A stretch of 50,832 nucleotides of DNA from a virus. Under the pieces are notes generated by a model. It worked only from the letters and a program-made list of their open reading frames with translations. It was not told the origin of the DNA and made no database searches. The stretch's first letter is position 1, and each line of letters opens with the position of its first letter. Location: positions 1 to 50,832 of the IMG/VR virus record IMGVR_UViG_3300025162_000066, one strand, 5' to 3'. Position numbers and translations under genes: made by a program. Below, piece after piece: positions 7,265 through 13,704 of this stretch.

Positions 7265-7581
7265 CGGATCACTACCGTAATTTAGCCGCTATGGCAGCTC
7301 GGTATAAAATTGAAGATAAGATCAGTGCGTGCAATTGCAGATGGATGCCAATATCAACAGCCACTCTTGATGGCTCTCTGATATTACTTATAAGCAATCT
7401 CTGGGGCGATGGTGACTATTTTGTCTGGGCAGGAGGCTTTGTCAAAGGTCTCTGGACATATCCAGCATTTAGCACATTGACTCAGATAACGGATCAAGAG
7501 GAATGGGACATGGAGAACGCCGGCCTGACATTCGAACCTGTTTTTTGGATGCCGATTACCGCCCCTCCTGAGTTTCGTTAG
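7261..7581 (+). CDS. phage protein of unknown function between int and attP, 106 aa
   Basis: ATG at 7261 overlaps the integrase stop (ATGA). The protein (KISACNCRWMPISTATLDGSLILLISNLWGDGDYFVWAGGFVKGLW) is aromatic-rich and looks globular, with no named motif. It is markedly more A+T-rich than int. Its stop lies directly beside the attP arm repeats, a typical place for cargo genes. No function is proposed. Confidence 0.6.
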   Translation: MTDHYRNLAAMAARYKIEDKISACNCRWMPISTATLDGSLILLISNLWGDGDYFVWAGGFVKGLWTYPAFSTLTQITDQEEWDMENAGLTFEPVFWMPITAPPEFR

Positions 7582-7788
7582 CCGGATGTAAAACCGGATG
7601 TGCGGTCGCCCCAATACCGGCTAAGTATTGGAGCGGGCGAAGGGATTCGAACCCTCGACCCCAACCTTGGCAAGGTTGGGTATTATATGATGTTGCGCTG
7701 ATGTTCTGCGTTTATTCTTGGTTTGGGCATGTTTTACGGAGAAATGACTCGGTATCGTCGCGGGGAAGGCCGGATGTAAACCGGATGC
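7582..7788. repeat. paired CCGGATGT repeats flanking attP core
   Basis: CCGGATGT occurs at 7582-7589 and 7594-7601 on the left of the tRNA-derived core, and at 7770-7777 with a near copy CCGGATGC at 7781-7788 on the right. Each pair is spaced 11-12 bp, about one helical turn. Direct repeats on both sides of a core are what arm-type integrase sites look like; that role is inferred. A perfect 7-bp inverted repeat (CCAATAC/GTATTGG, 7611-7631) abuts the core. Confidence 0.55.
7629..7679 (-). other. attP: attP core: 3' part of tRNA-Gly(GCC)
   Basis: Read on the minus strand this is the anticodon arm (loop TTGCCAA, anticodon GCC), variable loop, T arm (GGGTTCGAATCCC) and acceptor 3' strand with terminal CCA (complement of 7629-7631) of a tRNA-Gly. 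The 5' half of a tRNA is absent: beyond about 7679 the sequence becomes unrelated A+T-rich DNA. Phages integrating into tRNA genes carry exactly such a fragment next to int so that the tRNA is restored on integration. With phage genes on both sides I read it as attP of a non-integrated or circular genome. It could instead be one attachment end of an integrated prophage. Confidence 0.8.
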
Positions 7789-7851
7789 TGGCTAACCGCG
7801 CCCCGCCACCCGGTCCGCCCGCGTAAACTCCGTCCGCGCACATCACGGCCG

Positions 7852-8133
7852 TCACCGCTTCCGCCACGCCCTAGGCAGGGGCTTCTCTCCGTAGATCGAC
7901 GTAAGTGAGCCATGCGGGCGCTGAGTCAGCCAACAGCGGATTTCCGCCTCATAGGTCATGATGCCTACCAGATATCGAACCCGCGTGAAGACCCTCGGCT
8001 TGCGCTGCCACGCCCACGGCCCATGGTGCGCCATCCTACCACACAGTCGGACGCGGCGCATCTCCCGGCTCCAATTACGATCCCATGCGATTTTTTTCGT
8101 CACCGATACCCCTTCGCGCGTTTCGTCACTCAT
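7852..8133 (-). CDS. basic small protein, 93 aa, unknown
   Basis: The frame is open from 8250, but ATG at 8133 (MSDETREGVSVTKK) overlaps the end of the upstream RHH gene by 8 bases, arguing for coupling and for this start. The protein is rich in Arg, Trp and His (REMRRVRLCGRMAHHGPWAWQRKPR) with no recognised family. It may be a nucleic-acid-binding partner of the RHH protein; low certainty. Confidence 0.45.
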   Translation of the reverse strand: MSDETREGVSVTKKIAWDRNWSREMRRVRLCGRMAHHGPWAWQRKPRVFTRVRYLVGIMTYEAEIRCWLTQRPHGSLTSIYGEKPLPRAWRKR

Positions 8134-8317
8134 CACCGTCATTCCTTCGGTCAGGGTGTTTGCGGAGACGCCCACGCTTCGCCACTTCCTTCGATACAGC
8201 CCCCCGAATAAGATCGGTTCGCTTTTCTCCGGGCACGAGCGCGGCATCAATCCGTACCAGCGTTCCCGCCGGAAACGCCGCGATCATCCGCTCGGTGAAC
8301 TCTTTTTTCCGGCCCAT
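8126..8317 (-). CDS. ribbon-helix-helix (Arc/MetJ-like) regulator, 63 aa
   Basis: ATG at 8317 begins MGRKKEFTERMIAAFPAGTL; residues about 14-45 (TLVRIDAALVPGEKRTDLIRGAVSKEVAKR) have the beta-strand/helix/helix pattern of RHH DNA-binding proteins. The C-tail is basic and acidic mixed (RKHPDRRNDGDE). It is divergent from the 8464-8730 gene across a promoter with two ATATGCGAT repeats, so it probably represses that promoter and its own. Confidence 0.6.
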   Translation of the reverse strand: MGRKKEFTERMIAAFPAGTLVRIDAALVPGEKRTDLIRGAVSKEVAKRGRLRKHPDRRNDGDE

Positions 8318-8333
8318 GCCCAACCCATATCGA

Positions 8334-8370
8334 ATATGCGATTGACACGATAGCTGATATGCGATATTTT
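8334..8370 (+). promoter_or_regulatory. promoter with tandem ATATGCGAT boxes
   Basis: TTGACA at 8342-8347, a 17-base spacer and TATTTT at 8365-8370 make a good sigma70-type promoter reading right. The nonamer ATATGCGAT lies at 8334-8342 and again at 8357-8365, covering the edges of both promoter elements; these are plausible operators for the adjacent divergent RHH protein. Confidence 0.6.
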
Positions 8371-8463
8371 GTCCATCGTGAATTTCGGAGCATGTCGGGG
8401 GGTCGCAAAACGAGGCTGCGGTTGCCGCCTGACCATCCAACAACGCCCCCAAAAGGTGAAGTC

Positions 8464-8730
8464 GTGAACCTGATAGAAAAAATCGCCAGAGTTATCACCG
8501 CGCGCCGTGGCGAGAATCCGGACGATCCCGGCGTGATTCGGCAGCGTGGCGAACCCCCACGGAATGCGTTCAAGTGGCAGGACCAAATCGGCGTCGCGTC
8601 CGAGGTCATCCGGGCAATTGAACAGGAGCACGCTATTTTGCCCAGGACCCCGACGGAGACGATGCTTCGTGCGGGTGCGATTTCAACCGACACATGGGCG
8701 GTTCTGATCGATTTTGCTCCGAAACCATGA
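8464..8730 (+). CDS. phage hypothetical protein, 88 aa
   Basis: GTG at 8464 is preceded by AAAGGTGAAGTC, a good ribosome site. An in-frame ATG at 8392 exists, but its GGAG lies only one base upstream and the extra residues look disordered. The protein (NLIEKIARVITARRGENPDD..WQDQIGVASEVIRAIEQEH) matches a recurrent style of small phage proteins of unknown function with an N-terminal NLIEKIARVI helix. It is transcribed from the 8342-8370 promoter. Confidence 0.55.
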   Translation: MNLIEKIARVITARRGENPDDPGVIRQRGEPPRNAFKWQDQIGVASEVIRAIEQEHAILPRTPTETMLRAGAISTDTWAVLIDFAPKP

Positions 8731-8792
8731 GCGCACATCCAGTTTTACTGTTTTCTCCAGTCACCCCCCGCCAGTCTGTACAGGAGTCGATT

Positions 8793-9047
8793 ATGAAACC
8801 GCCATCCGCCAAGAAACTTTCCGACGCAGTTGAGCGATGGAACTCACGTTATCAGGTCGGTCAACGGGTGCGGCTTCGCAAGGACGATGGTGCGGTGATC
8901 GAAACAACAACACGGACCAAGGCGGGGATTTTGTCTGGTCACTCGGCGGTGATTTGGCTGGATGGAGTGACGGGATGCTACCTGCTTGATTGCGTTTCTG
9001 CCATATCGCCCTCGGGCCGCCACCTTCCGCCTGATCTCCCGATATGA
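8793..9047 (+). CDS. phage hypothetical protein, 84 aa
   Basis: ATG at 8793 follows ACAGGAGTCGATT, a strong ribosome site; an upstream in-frame ATG lacks one. The protein (VERWNSRYQVGQRVRLRKDDGAVIETTTRTKAGILSGHSAVIWLDGVTGCYLLDCVSA) looks like a small SH3-like beta-barrel, a fold often found in small accessory phage genes. Function unknown. Confidence 0.6.
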   Translation: MKPPSAKKLSDAVERWNSRYQVGQRVRLRKDDGAVIETTTRTKAGILSGHSAVIWLDGVTGCYLLDCVSAISPSGRHLPPDLPI

Positions 9048-9166
9048 CCGGCCCCAGCCCCTGACAGGGTGGCGCGCCGCCGCTGCTGAAACGCCGGAAT
9101 TGATCACCACGCCGCTTTTTTACAGGAGCCGAAGCATGCAGACCCTAACCCCACCCACCTAAACGC

Positions 9167-9200
9167 AAAAAAGAACCCCGCCAGCCGAAGCCAGCGGGGT
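9167..9200 (-). terminator. intrinsic terminator, minus strand
   Basis: On the minus strand ACCCCGC/GCGGGGT forms a 7-bp GC stem with a 12-base loop, followed by TTCTTTTTTG (complement of 9167-9174). This is a canonical intrinsic terminator for leftward transcription and would end any transcript of the 9252-9515 frame; on the plus strand the T-run is weaker. Confidence 0.7.
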
Positions 9201-9251
9201 GGTGACTATTTTGGATGGTAGCTAGTGACTACGTGCAAATTTTGCACACAT

Positions 9252-9515
9252 TTAGGACGGGGAATCCCCTCGGCAAGCCCGCAGCACCCGCCGCAGTTCA
9301 CCATAATCCACCATCGCCACGCCGAGCATTGAGAATGCTGTTAGAACCTGGTGCGCTGACGGTAAAAGCATTTCTGGATACTCAGGGCATTGCTTAGACC
9401 TCATCAACCCACCAGTCAAGTGGTGGGGGTGGCTGAGGTCTATGGGATAGGTAACGAGTTTGTCACGTCGGCAATAATCTACGATACCCAAAAACGATCC
9501 CTGGATAGTCGGCAT
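9252..9515 (-). CDS. possible small minus-strand gene, up to 87 aa
   Basis: An open frame runs from ATG 9515 (MPTIQGSFLGIVDYCRRDK) with internal ATG codons at 9404 and farther in. The C-terminal part (HQVLTAFSMLGVAMVDYGELRRVLRACRG) looks protein-like, and the minus-strand terminator at 9167-9200 lies about 50 bases past its stop. No convincing ribosome site precedes any start. A 46-base stem-loop overlaps the ATG at 9404. It may be a real small gene or the sequence may serve as RNA. The plus strand of 9048-9553 shows no better gene. Confidence 0.3.
   Translation of the reverse strand: MPTIQGSFLGIVDYCRRDKLVTYPIDLSHPHHLTGGLMRSKQCPEYPEMLLPSAHQVLTAFSMLGVAMVDYGELRRVLRACRGDSPS
9396..9441. other. 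two-tier perfect stem-loop, unexplained
   Basis: Outer stem AGACCTCA (9396-9403) pairs with TGAGGTCT (9434-9441), and inner stem CCCACCA (9408-9414) with TGGTGGG (9421-9427) around a 6-base loop. Both stems are perfect. It is not followed by a T-run on either strand. It might be a protein-binding cruciform, a single-strand initiation signal or an RNA element. Confidence 0.45.
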
Positions 9516-9553
9516 ATCGCTACTGTTCAGCTTCCTGAATGGAGTGAGCCCGT

Positions 9554-9904
9554 ATGACCAAACTCGAACAACTCCGCGACATCGCCCGGCGACTGGAAGA
9601 GGCGAGCGGGCTGGGGTGGAAAATTGACACAGCCATCAGGCTGGCACTCAACAGCGTAGATGTGAGCCAAGGTACGCCGCCGTATACCGCCAGTATAGAC
9701 GCCGCGCTGGGGCTGGTGGAGCGAGTGCTGCCGGTATCTATGTGGGATATGGAGTACGACCCGATTGCAGCAAATCGCTATCAGTTCTTCCTACACCTGG
9801 AAGTAGGAAAACATATGGAAGAAGCTAAGGCCCCCACCGCCCCGCTCGCCATCTTGCGCGCCCTGTTCGCGGCGTTAATCGCACAGGAGGATGCCAATGT
9901 CTGA
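9554..9904 (+). CDS. phage hypothetical protein, 116 aa
   Basis: ATG at 9554 follows GGAGTGAGCCCGT. The pattern MTKLEQLRDIARRLEEASG... then PPYTASIDAALGLVERVLP is recurrent in alphaproteobacterial and pseudomonad phages, where it sits among small early genes; its role is unknown there too. The last 8 bases overlap the next gene. First member of an overlapping five- or six-gene accessory operon that runs into the transposon. Confidence 0.65.
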   Translation: MTKLEQLRDIARRLEEASGLGWKIDTAIRLALNSVDVSQGTPPYTASIDAALGLVERVLPVSMWDMEYDPIAANRYQFFLHLEVGKHMEEAKAPTAPLAILRALFAALIAQEDANV

Positions 9905-10514
9905 CCACGAATGCGAGTGGCGGCTGATCGCGGAGACGCAGGATCGACAGATCGAAGTCATCCGCGCTGAGCGTGACGCGCTCAAGGCGCAGGCCATTGA
10001 ATGGTCCGCTTGGGCGAACCGGATGACATCCGAGATGCAGACCAAGCACGACGCCCGTGTCACTGAACTGGAAGCCGAGCGTGACGCGATCAGTTCCATG
10101 GTGGCAGAACTGGAAGCCGGGTTGTCCCATTTCTCTGCGATGGGGGAGAAAAATTACTGGAACGAACTCAATGAGGCCAAAGCCAATATACGGGTATTGC
10201 GCACCCACATTGAATTGGCGAAGACCAAGCACGACGCCCACGTCACCAAACTCTTGGAGACCAACAATCGAGAGGTGGGGCGGAGGCGGAAGGCTGAACA
10301 GCGCTTGCTGGTCACTGGCGAACTGCTGACAGCGAATATCGGCGTTGAAGCTGGAAAAGCCCTCATCGAAGGCCGCGCGGCTGTGGTGCCGATGACCATT
10401 ACTCAGTCTATGGTCGATGAACTTTGTTACGAGACAACACCCGCCGATATACAGCCTGATTGGACGAGAGCAATAAACGCTGGCCGCCTCGACAAGCCGA
10501 TGGAGAACAAATAA
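9897..10514 (+). CDS. coiled-coil phage protein, 205 aa
   Basis: ATG at 9897 is chosen over ATG at 9891 because AGGAGG lies 6 bases upstream of the former. Residues about 15-160 are a long heptad-patterned coiled coil (IRAERDALKAQ, ELEAERDAISSMVAELEAG, ELAKTKHDAHVTKLLETNN), and the phrase K(T)KHDA(R/H)VT is repeated twice, suggesting internal duplication. The C-terminal 40 residues (QSMVDELCYETTPADIQPDW..INAGRLDKPME) resemble the end of the following protein. Function unknown. Confidence 0.6.
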   Translation: MSDHECEWRLIAETQDRQIEVIRAERDALKAQAIEWSAWANRMTSEMQTKHDARVTELEAERDAISSMVAELEAGLSHFSAMGEKNYWNELNEAKANIRVLRTHIELAKTKHDAHVTKLLETNNREVGRRRKAEQRLLVTGELLTANIGVEAGKALIEGRAAVVPMTITQSMVDELCYETTPADIQPDWTRAINAGRLDKPMENK

Positions 10515-10804
10515 TGGAAAACGGACTGAAGAAGCTGGTTGATCTTGGCGCATCCGCCATTCACCGTGCCTATATTCTCGGCACAAAATGCCAGGACAGC
10601 GTTGCGACCATGCACGCGCACCGGGCGATTATCGTCACCCTCGAAGCTCTCGGCCTGACCGATGAAGCGGTTGACGCTTTGCTGGCGGGGCAGGCGGCTG
10701 TGGTGCCGCTGGGTGGTGTCAACCATTTCTATGGTCAGGATGGAGAGGACGGATGGAAAGACATTAGTGAAATCCGCCTTGATAAGCCGGTGGAGGATAC
10801 GTGA
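10514..10804 (+). CDS. phage hypothetical protein, 96 aa
   Basis: ATG at 10514 overlaps the previous TAA (TAATG). The C-terminal half (DALLAGQAAVVPLGGVNHFYGQDGEDGWKDISEIRLDKPVED) echoes the C-terminus of the preceding protein (GRAAVVPMTITQ..AINAGRLDKPMENK), so the two probably share a small domain by duplication. Function unknown. Confidence 0.55.
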   Translation: MENGLKKLVDLGASAIHRAYILGTKCQDSVATMHAHRAIIVTLEALGLTDEAVDALLAGQAAVVPLGGVNHFYGQDGEDGWKDISEIRLDKPVEDT

Positions 10805-10971
10805 TGCCTGATATTTCTCTCTGCCTGAACCTAGACTGCCCCAGCCGCAGCCATTGCTATCGAGCAACAGCAACTCCGTGTGAATACCGGCAGTCGTACA
10901 TGGCTTTCACCCCGAAGACTGGGGAAGATAAGTGTGAGGCGTACCGGCCGGTGAAGAAGGAGAACAATTGA
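10804..10971 (+). CDS. cysteine-rich small protein, 55 aa
   Basis: ATG at 10804 overlaps the upstream TGA. Residues C7, C12, C18, C26 and C45, with Tyr and Arg between them (SLCLNLDCPSRSHCYR, CEYRQSY, CEAYRP), suggest a small zinc-binding domain of a kind seen in many phage accessory operons. Its TGA overlaps the next ATG. No function is known to me. Confidence 0.6.
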   Translation: MPDISLCLNLDCPSRSHCYRATATPCEYRQSYMAFTPKTGEDKCEAYRPVKKENN

Positions 10972-11138
10972 TGGATACGCTGACTGGATTCCTGGTTGGT
11001 CTTTTCCTCGGAGCAGTAGGGGTTGGTATCCTGGCTGCCAAAGCCACTGAACCTCATGCAGATATCATCGCCCACCACGCCGCGCACTATGACACGACGA
11101 GCGGGAAGTTCACTTGGAACGACGAGGTGACACCATGA
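10971..11138 (+). CDS. small single-pass membrane protein, 55 aa
   Basis: ATG at 10971 overlaps the previous TGA. The first 24 residues (MDTLTGFLVGLFLGAVGVGILAAK) form one transmembrane helix; the rest is a polar, His-rich tail (IIAHHAAHYDTTSGKFTWND). The stop overlaps the next ATG (ATGA). Orientation and role are unknown. Confidence 0.5.
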   Translation: MDTLTGFLVGLFLGAVGVGILAAKATEPHADIIAHHAAHYDTTSGKFTWNDEVTP

Positions 11139-11168
11139 ATAAGCCATCGCTCCGAAACTGCTGCAAGG

Positions 11169-11176
11169 CTCTTATC
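11169..11176 (+). repeat. target-site duplication, left copy
   Basis: CTCTTATC, identical and in the same orientation as 15674-15681, directly abutting the terminal inverted repeat. An 8-bp duplication is the usual size for the IS1595 family. Confidence 0.9.
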
Positions 11177-11200
11177 CGGCATGGTGTAGCATACGCCACA
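11177..11200 (+). repeat. left terminal inverted repeat
   Basis: 24 bases beginning CGGCATGGTGTAGC and ending ACGCCACA, exactly the reverse complement of 15650-15673. Homology stops at 11201. Confidence 0.9.
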
Positions 11201-11264
11201 GAACCTAAGCGTGTATGGTGAGAGTCTGTGACAACCTAGGTTATAGCGTATGATGGGCGATGTG

Positions 11265-12185
11265 TCACCGCCCCTTAGACAGTTCAATCTTTAAGCTTGG
11301 GTCGGTTTCGTAAGTGTCAATTATCTCATTATATAATTGAAGAAGTGAATCTATACGGAGGCGACGTTCTTCCGGAACAAACCGGCCAAGCTCATAAATA
11401 TTTGTCGCAATGAACTGTTCAAATTCAACAATGTCAATTCGGTCAGTGATATTGCACTTCTCTGCAAAAACCTCAGCGGCCATAGCTCCTTTTGAGGTTG
11501 TCACAATTATAGGCTTGCGCCCAATATCGATGTTCTCCGAACATTTTCGCATAAGCGCCTCGCCGGGCGCGGTTGAAACATGGATAGAAACATCGCCCGT
11601 TTCAAAATCACCAGTCCTATTGTCAGCTTCATCATTCTCATTAGAACCATGTTGCTCGACAACGCCACGTCCAAGAACAAGGGATAGCTTGGCCCCGACG
11701 AGATGCTGCATCATAGTGCCAAGAAACATATTCCCAGGCATTTCGCGTTGTCTTTCCTCGGCTTGCCGCATCAAGCTTCGCACAACAGCCCTTAGGCCAA
11801 GTGCGCCGTCAAGTCGAAGAGTAAATGGCTTGGCTGTAAAAAAATCGCGAACACGGTTTATCCAAAATTCCTCTACATCGGTGATGCTAAATTCTGGATG
11901 GTCGTTAAGGAACGCAACGTAAGTACGCATGTTCGCGATGCTTCCGCGCGAAGTCCTTCCGCACTCTTTTGCAAGAATCCTTGTAATGCCGTGCCTAGCC
12001 AGGATCGCTTGTACCTTCCCCTGGCCTAGCCCGAGAACCTGCCCACCGCCACCAGTGATAAGGTTATCTGGGTTCAGCGGAATGCCTGATATTCTCGCAT
12101 GATCAGTTACAACTAATGCCACAGAAAGCGGCCCTTTTCCACGGAAACGGTTCGCTTTGTAAAAGTCATCGAGAAAAGAAATCAT
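11265..12185 (-). CDS. DUF4928-type predicted restriction endonuclease
   Basis: 306 aa. The sequence follows the DUF4928 family pattern: N-terminal FLDDFYKANRFRGKGPLSVALVV, then GGGGQVLGLGQGKVQAIL, the GRTSRGSIANMR block, and near residues 195-225 the block GDFETGDVSIHVSTAPGEAL followed by RKCSENIDIGRKPIIVT. The last block is acidic, then hydrophobic, then His/Ser-Thr, and could be a diverged PD-(D/E)XK core, but a canonical DXK is not obvious. The family typically neighbours 5mC methyltransferases. Here it starts 3 bases after the methyltransferase stop, which strongly implies it is the cognate nuclease. Target sequence cannot be read from the protein. Confidence 0.75.
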   Translation of the reverse strand: MISFLDDFYKANRFRGKGPLSVALVVTDHARISGIPLNPDNLITGGGGQVLGLGQGKVQAILARHGITRILAKECGRTSRGSIANMRTYVAFLNDHPEFSITDVEEFWINRVRDFFTAKPFTLRLDGALGLRAVVRSLMRQAEERQREMPGNMFLGTMMQHLVGAKLSLVLGRGVVEQHGSNENDEADNRTGDFETGDVSIHVSTAPGEALMRKCSENIDIGRKPIIVTTSKGAMAAEVFAEKCNITDRIDIVEFEQFIATNIYELGRFVPEERRLRIDSLLQLYNEIIDTYETDPSLKIELSKGR

Positions 12186-12188
12186 TTA

Positions 12189-13370
12189 TTAGGCCGCCTT
12201 CTTTGCTAAGCGCGAAAGGTTGTGACTCAAGAGAGGTTCAAAGATGTGTTGAGCAAGCCACCGGACGACGGGGACAGCCACCCCGTCACCTGCCAGATGA
12301 TAGGCTTCGTTGTAGCTCTTTGGAAGCTTATAAGTATCGGGCAACCCCATCAGCCGTGCAGCTTCACGCGGAGAGAGCAGGCGGGATCTAACTCTCCGGC
12401 TCTGGTCCACCACGATGATGCTCTGCCTTGATGATCCGCCAGAAGGTGTTCTAAGGCATCCAGCAAGATCGTCGAAGCGCACCTCGGCGCGCTGCACCTT
12501 ATCCCCGTCGTCAACGCGGGTGCGCTTGTAAACCCCGCCAACAACGAGGCGCCCCTCAGACTGAGCTATTGCCTTAGCAGCCTCAACTTTTCCAAGGTGC
12601 AAGGAGTTCATCATACCAAGTAGACGGGCCGTCTCGGCAGGGGTGTGCCAAGAACACCCCTCAGGATTGTCCTGTATTAGGTCTGAGAAACGGGACGAGC
12701 GCACAGGCGGTTCAGCAAGTTTCCACCAAACCCACATCGATTTGGCTTCTTGAGAGATGTTGGTGTAAGCCTGACGCAAAGCTTGTGGATGCCACGCCTC
12801 ATTCGGCTTACTCAGCAATAGTTTTGCCGGAATACTAATATCGGGGTGAACACCAACCACAAATACCCGAGGGCGGCTGTGGGGGAGGAACTTCGCGGCA
12901 TCGATAACCATTGCGCCAAAACGGTAGCCTGAGTGCGCAAATGTCGCTGCGATTGCGGCAAAATCCTGTCCATTATTGGATGTTAATGCTCCAAATACAT
13001 TCTCAAGGACAATTATTTTCGGAGAACGTCCATCTTTCATCAAGGACTGCATTAGACGCCAAAATGGCCAGAATGTCCCAGATCGGGTGTGGCATTTGTC
13101 CGATGATGAACCAATACCAAGGTAATTCCCTGCAAGCGAAAGGTCCTGACAAGGAAATGATGCCCATACTAAGTCAGGCGTTCCTGGAAGCTGTTTCGGG
13201 GTGATGACATTAATATCACCAAGCAACAAATCAGACTCTCCCCAATTAGCCCTATAAGCCGATGCTTTATTGGGATCAAAATCATTCGCGAAAGCACAAG
13301 CCCAATTCCTCCCAAGGCCGGCTCTAGCCATGCCACCGCCTGCGAAAAACTCAAAGAATTTATGGCTCAT
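12189..13370 (-). CDS. dcm: DNA (cytosine-5) methyltransferase
   Basis: 393 aa with the ordered C5-methyltransferase motifs: I (FFAGGGMARAGLG, residues 8-20), IV with catalytic C74 (WASFPCQDLSLAG), VI (VLENVFGAL, E123), VIII (HSRPRVFVVG), IX region (SRRVRSRLLSPREAARLMGLP) and X (GDGVAVPVVRWLAQHI). The target-recognition region lies between VIII and IX (about residues 190-310). It would protect DNA from the downstream nuclease. The start overlaps the stop of the upstream RHH gene by 4 bases (ATGA), making RHH-methyltransferase-nuclease one operon in the usual order that lets methylation precede cutting. Confidence 0.92.
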   Translation of the reverse strand: MSHKFFEFFAGGGMARAGLGRNWACAFANDFDPNKASAYRANWGESDLLLGDINVITPKQLPGTPDLVWASFPCQDLSLAGNYLGIGSSSDKCHTRSGTFWPFWRLMQSLMKDGRSPKIIVLENVFGALTSNNGQDFAAIAATFAHSGYRFGAMVIDAAKFLPHSRPRVFVVGVHPDISIPAKLLLSKPNEAWHPQALRQAYTNISQEAKSMWVWWKLAEPPVRSSRFSDLIQDNPEGCSWHTPAETARLLGMMNSLHLGKVEAAKAIAQSEGRLVVGGVYKRTRVDDGDKVQRAEVRFDDLAGCLRTPSGGSSRQSIIVVDQSRRVRSRLLSPREAARLMGLPDTYKLPKSYNEAYHLAGDGVAVPVVRWLAQHIFEPLLSHNLSRLAKKAA

Positions 13371-13534
13371 TTTGTCACCCCATCGACCTTAGTGTCGCGC
13401 TCGATCTTTTCTCGTATTGCAATCTCTATCCAAGTGTTCCGAGACACCGTGCCAGGAAGTTGCTGCCTTAGGATGTCAATCTGATTGTTTACCTCAGGTG
13501 GCAACCGGAAACTGGTGCGATTTCGCGAGTCCAT
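13367..13534 (-). CDS. ribbon-helix-helix regulator of the R-M operon, 55 aa
   Basis: From ATG 13534 the protein reads MDSRNRTSFRLPPEVNNQIDILRQQ then SRNTWIEIAIREKIE, a clear RHH pattern: a TSFRLP beta-strand followed by two helices. A longer start at 13567 adds 11 residues but has no ribosome site; GAAGGG lies upstream of 13534. Its stop overlaps the methyltransferase start. Upstream are two 8-bp palindromes TGGCGCCA spaced one helical turn, the arrangement bound by MetJ/Arc-type proteins. It likely times R-M expression, taking the place of the HTH C proteins of classical systems. Confidence 0.7.
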   Translation of the reverse strand: MDSRNRTSFRLPPEVNNQIDILRQQLPGTVSRNTWIEIAIREKIERDTKVDGVTK

Positions 13535-13598
13535 TTTTGAGCACATCCCTTCAAATGTTGGAGACATCGCGCACTGATTGCCCTAAGCTAACGCTGAT

Positions 13599-13625
13599 TA
13601 CATATGTGGCGCCAAACTGGCGCCA
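13599..13625 (-). promoter_or_regulatory. R-M operon promoter with tandem TGGCGCCA operators
   Basis: The 8-bp palindrome TGGCGCCA occurs at 13607-13614 and 13618-13625, 11 bp apart. Read leftward, TTGGCG within one palindrome can act as -35, with TATGTA (13604-13599) as -10 at 16-base spacing; an alternative -35 TTGACT lies just upstream. The palindromes therefore cover the promoter, as expected for autorepression by the RHH protein. Confidence 0.6.
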
Positions 13626-13704
13626 AAGTCAAGCCTGAATTTGCGGGATACATTGATTTTTTCCGCAACCAGAACATAACGTGAACGCTCGCGGGGTTCA
13701 AGGC

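Larger units (their letters stand above)
11135..11221 (+). pseudogene. small gene interrupted by the transposon
   Basis: ATG at 11135 is coupled to the previous gene (ATGA). The frame MNKPSLRNCCKALI runs into the transposon end after the TSD and terminates inside it at 11219-11221, giving 28 aa. If the insertion and one TSD copy are removed, the frame would continue from 15682 and stop after 21 residues, so the native product was also tiny. It was either cut by the insertion or was never functional. Confidence 0.35.

Noticed and set aside
7629-7679. A complete tRNA-Gly gene on the minus strand
   Set aside because: Only the anticodon arm to 3' CCA is present; the D arm and 5' acceptor strand are replaced by unrelated A+T-rich DNA, so it is an attachment-site fragment.
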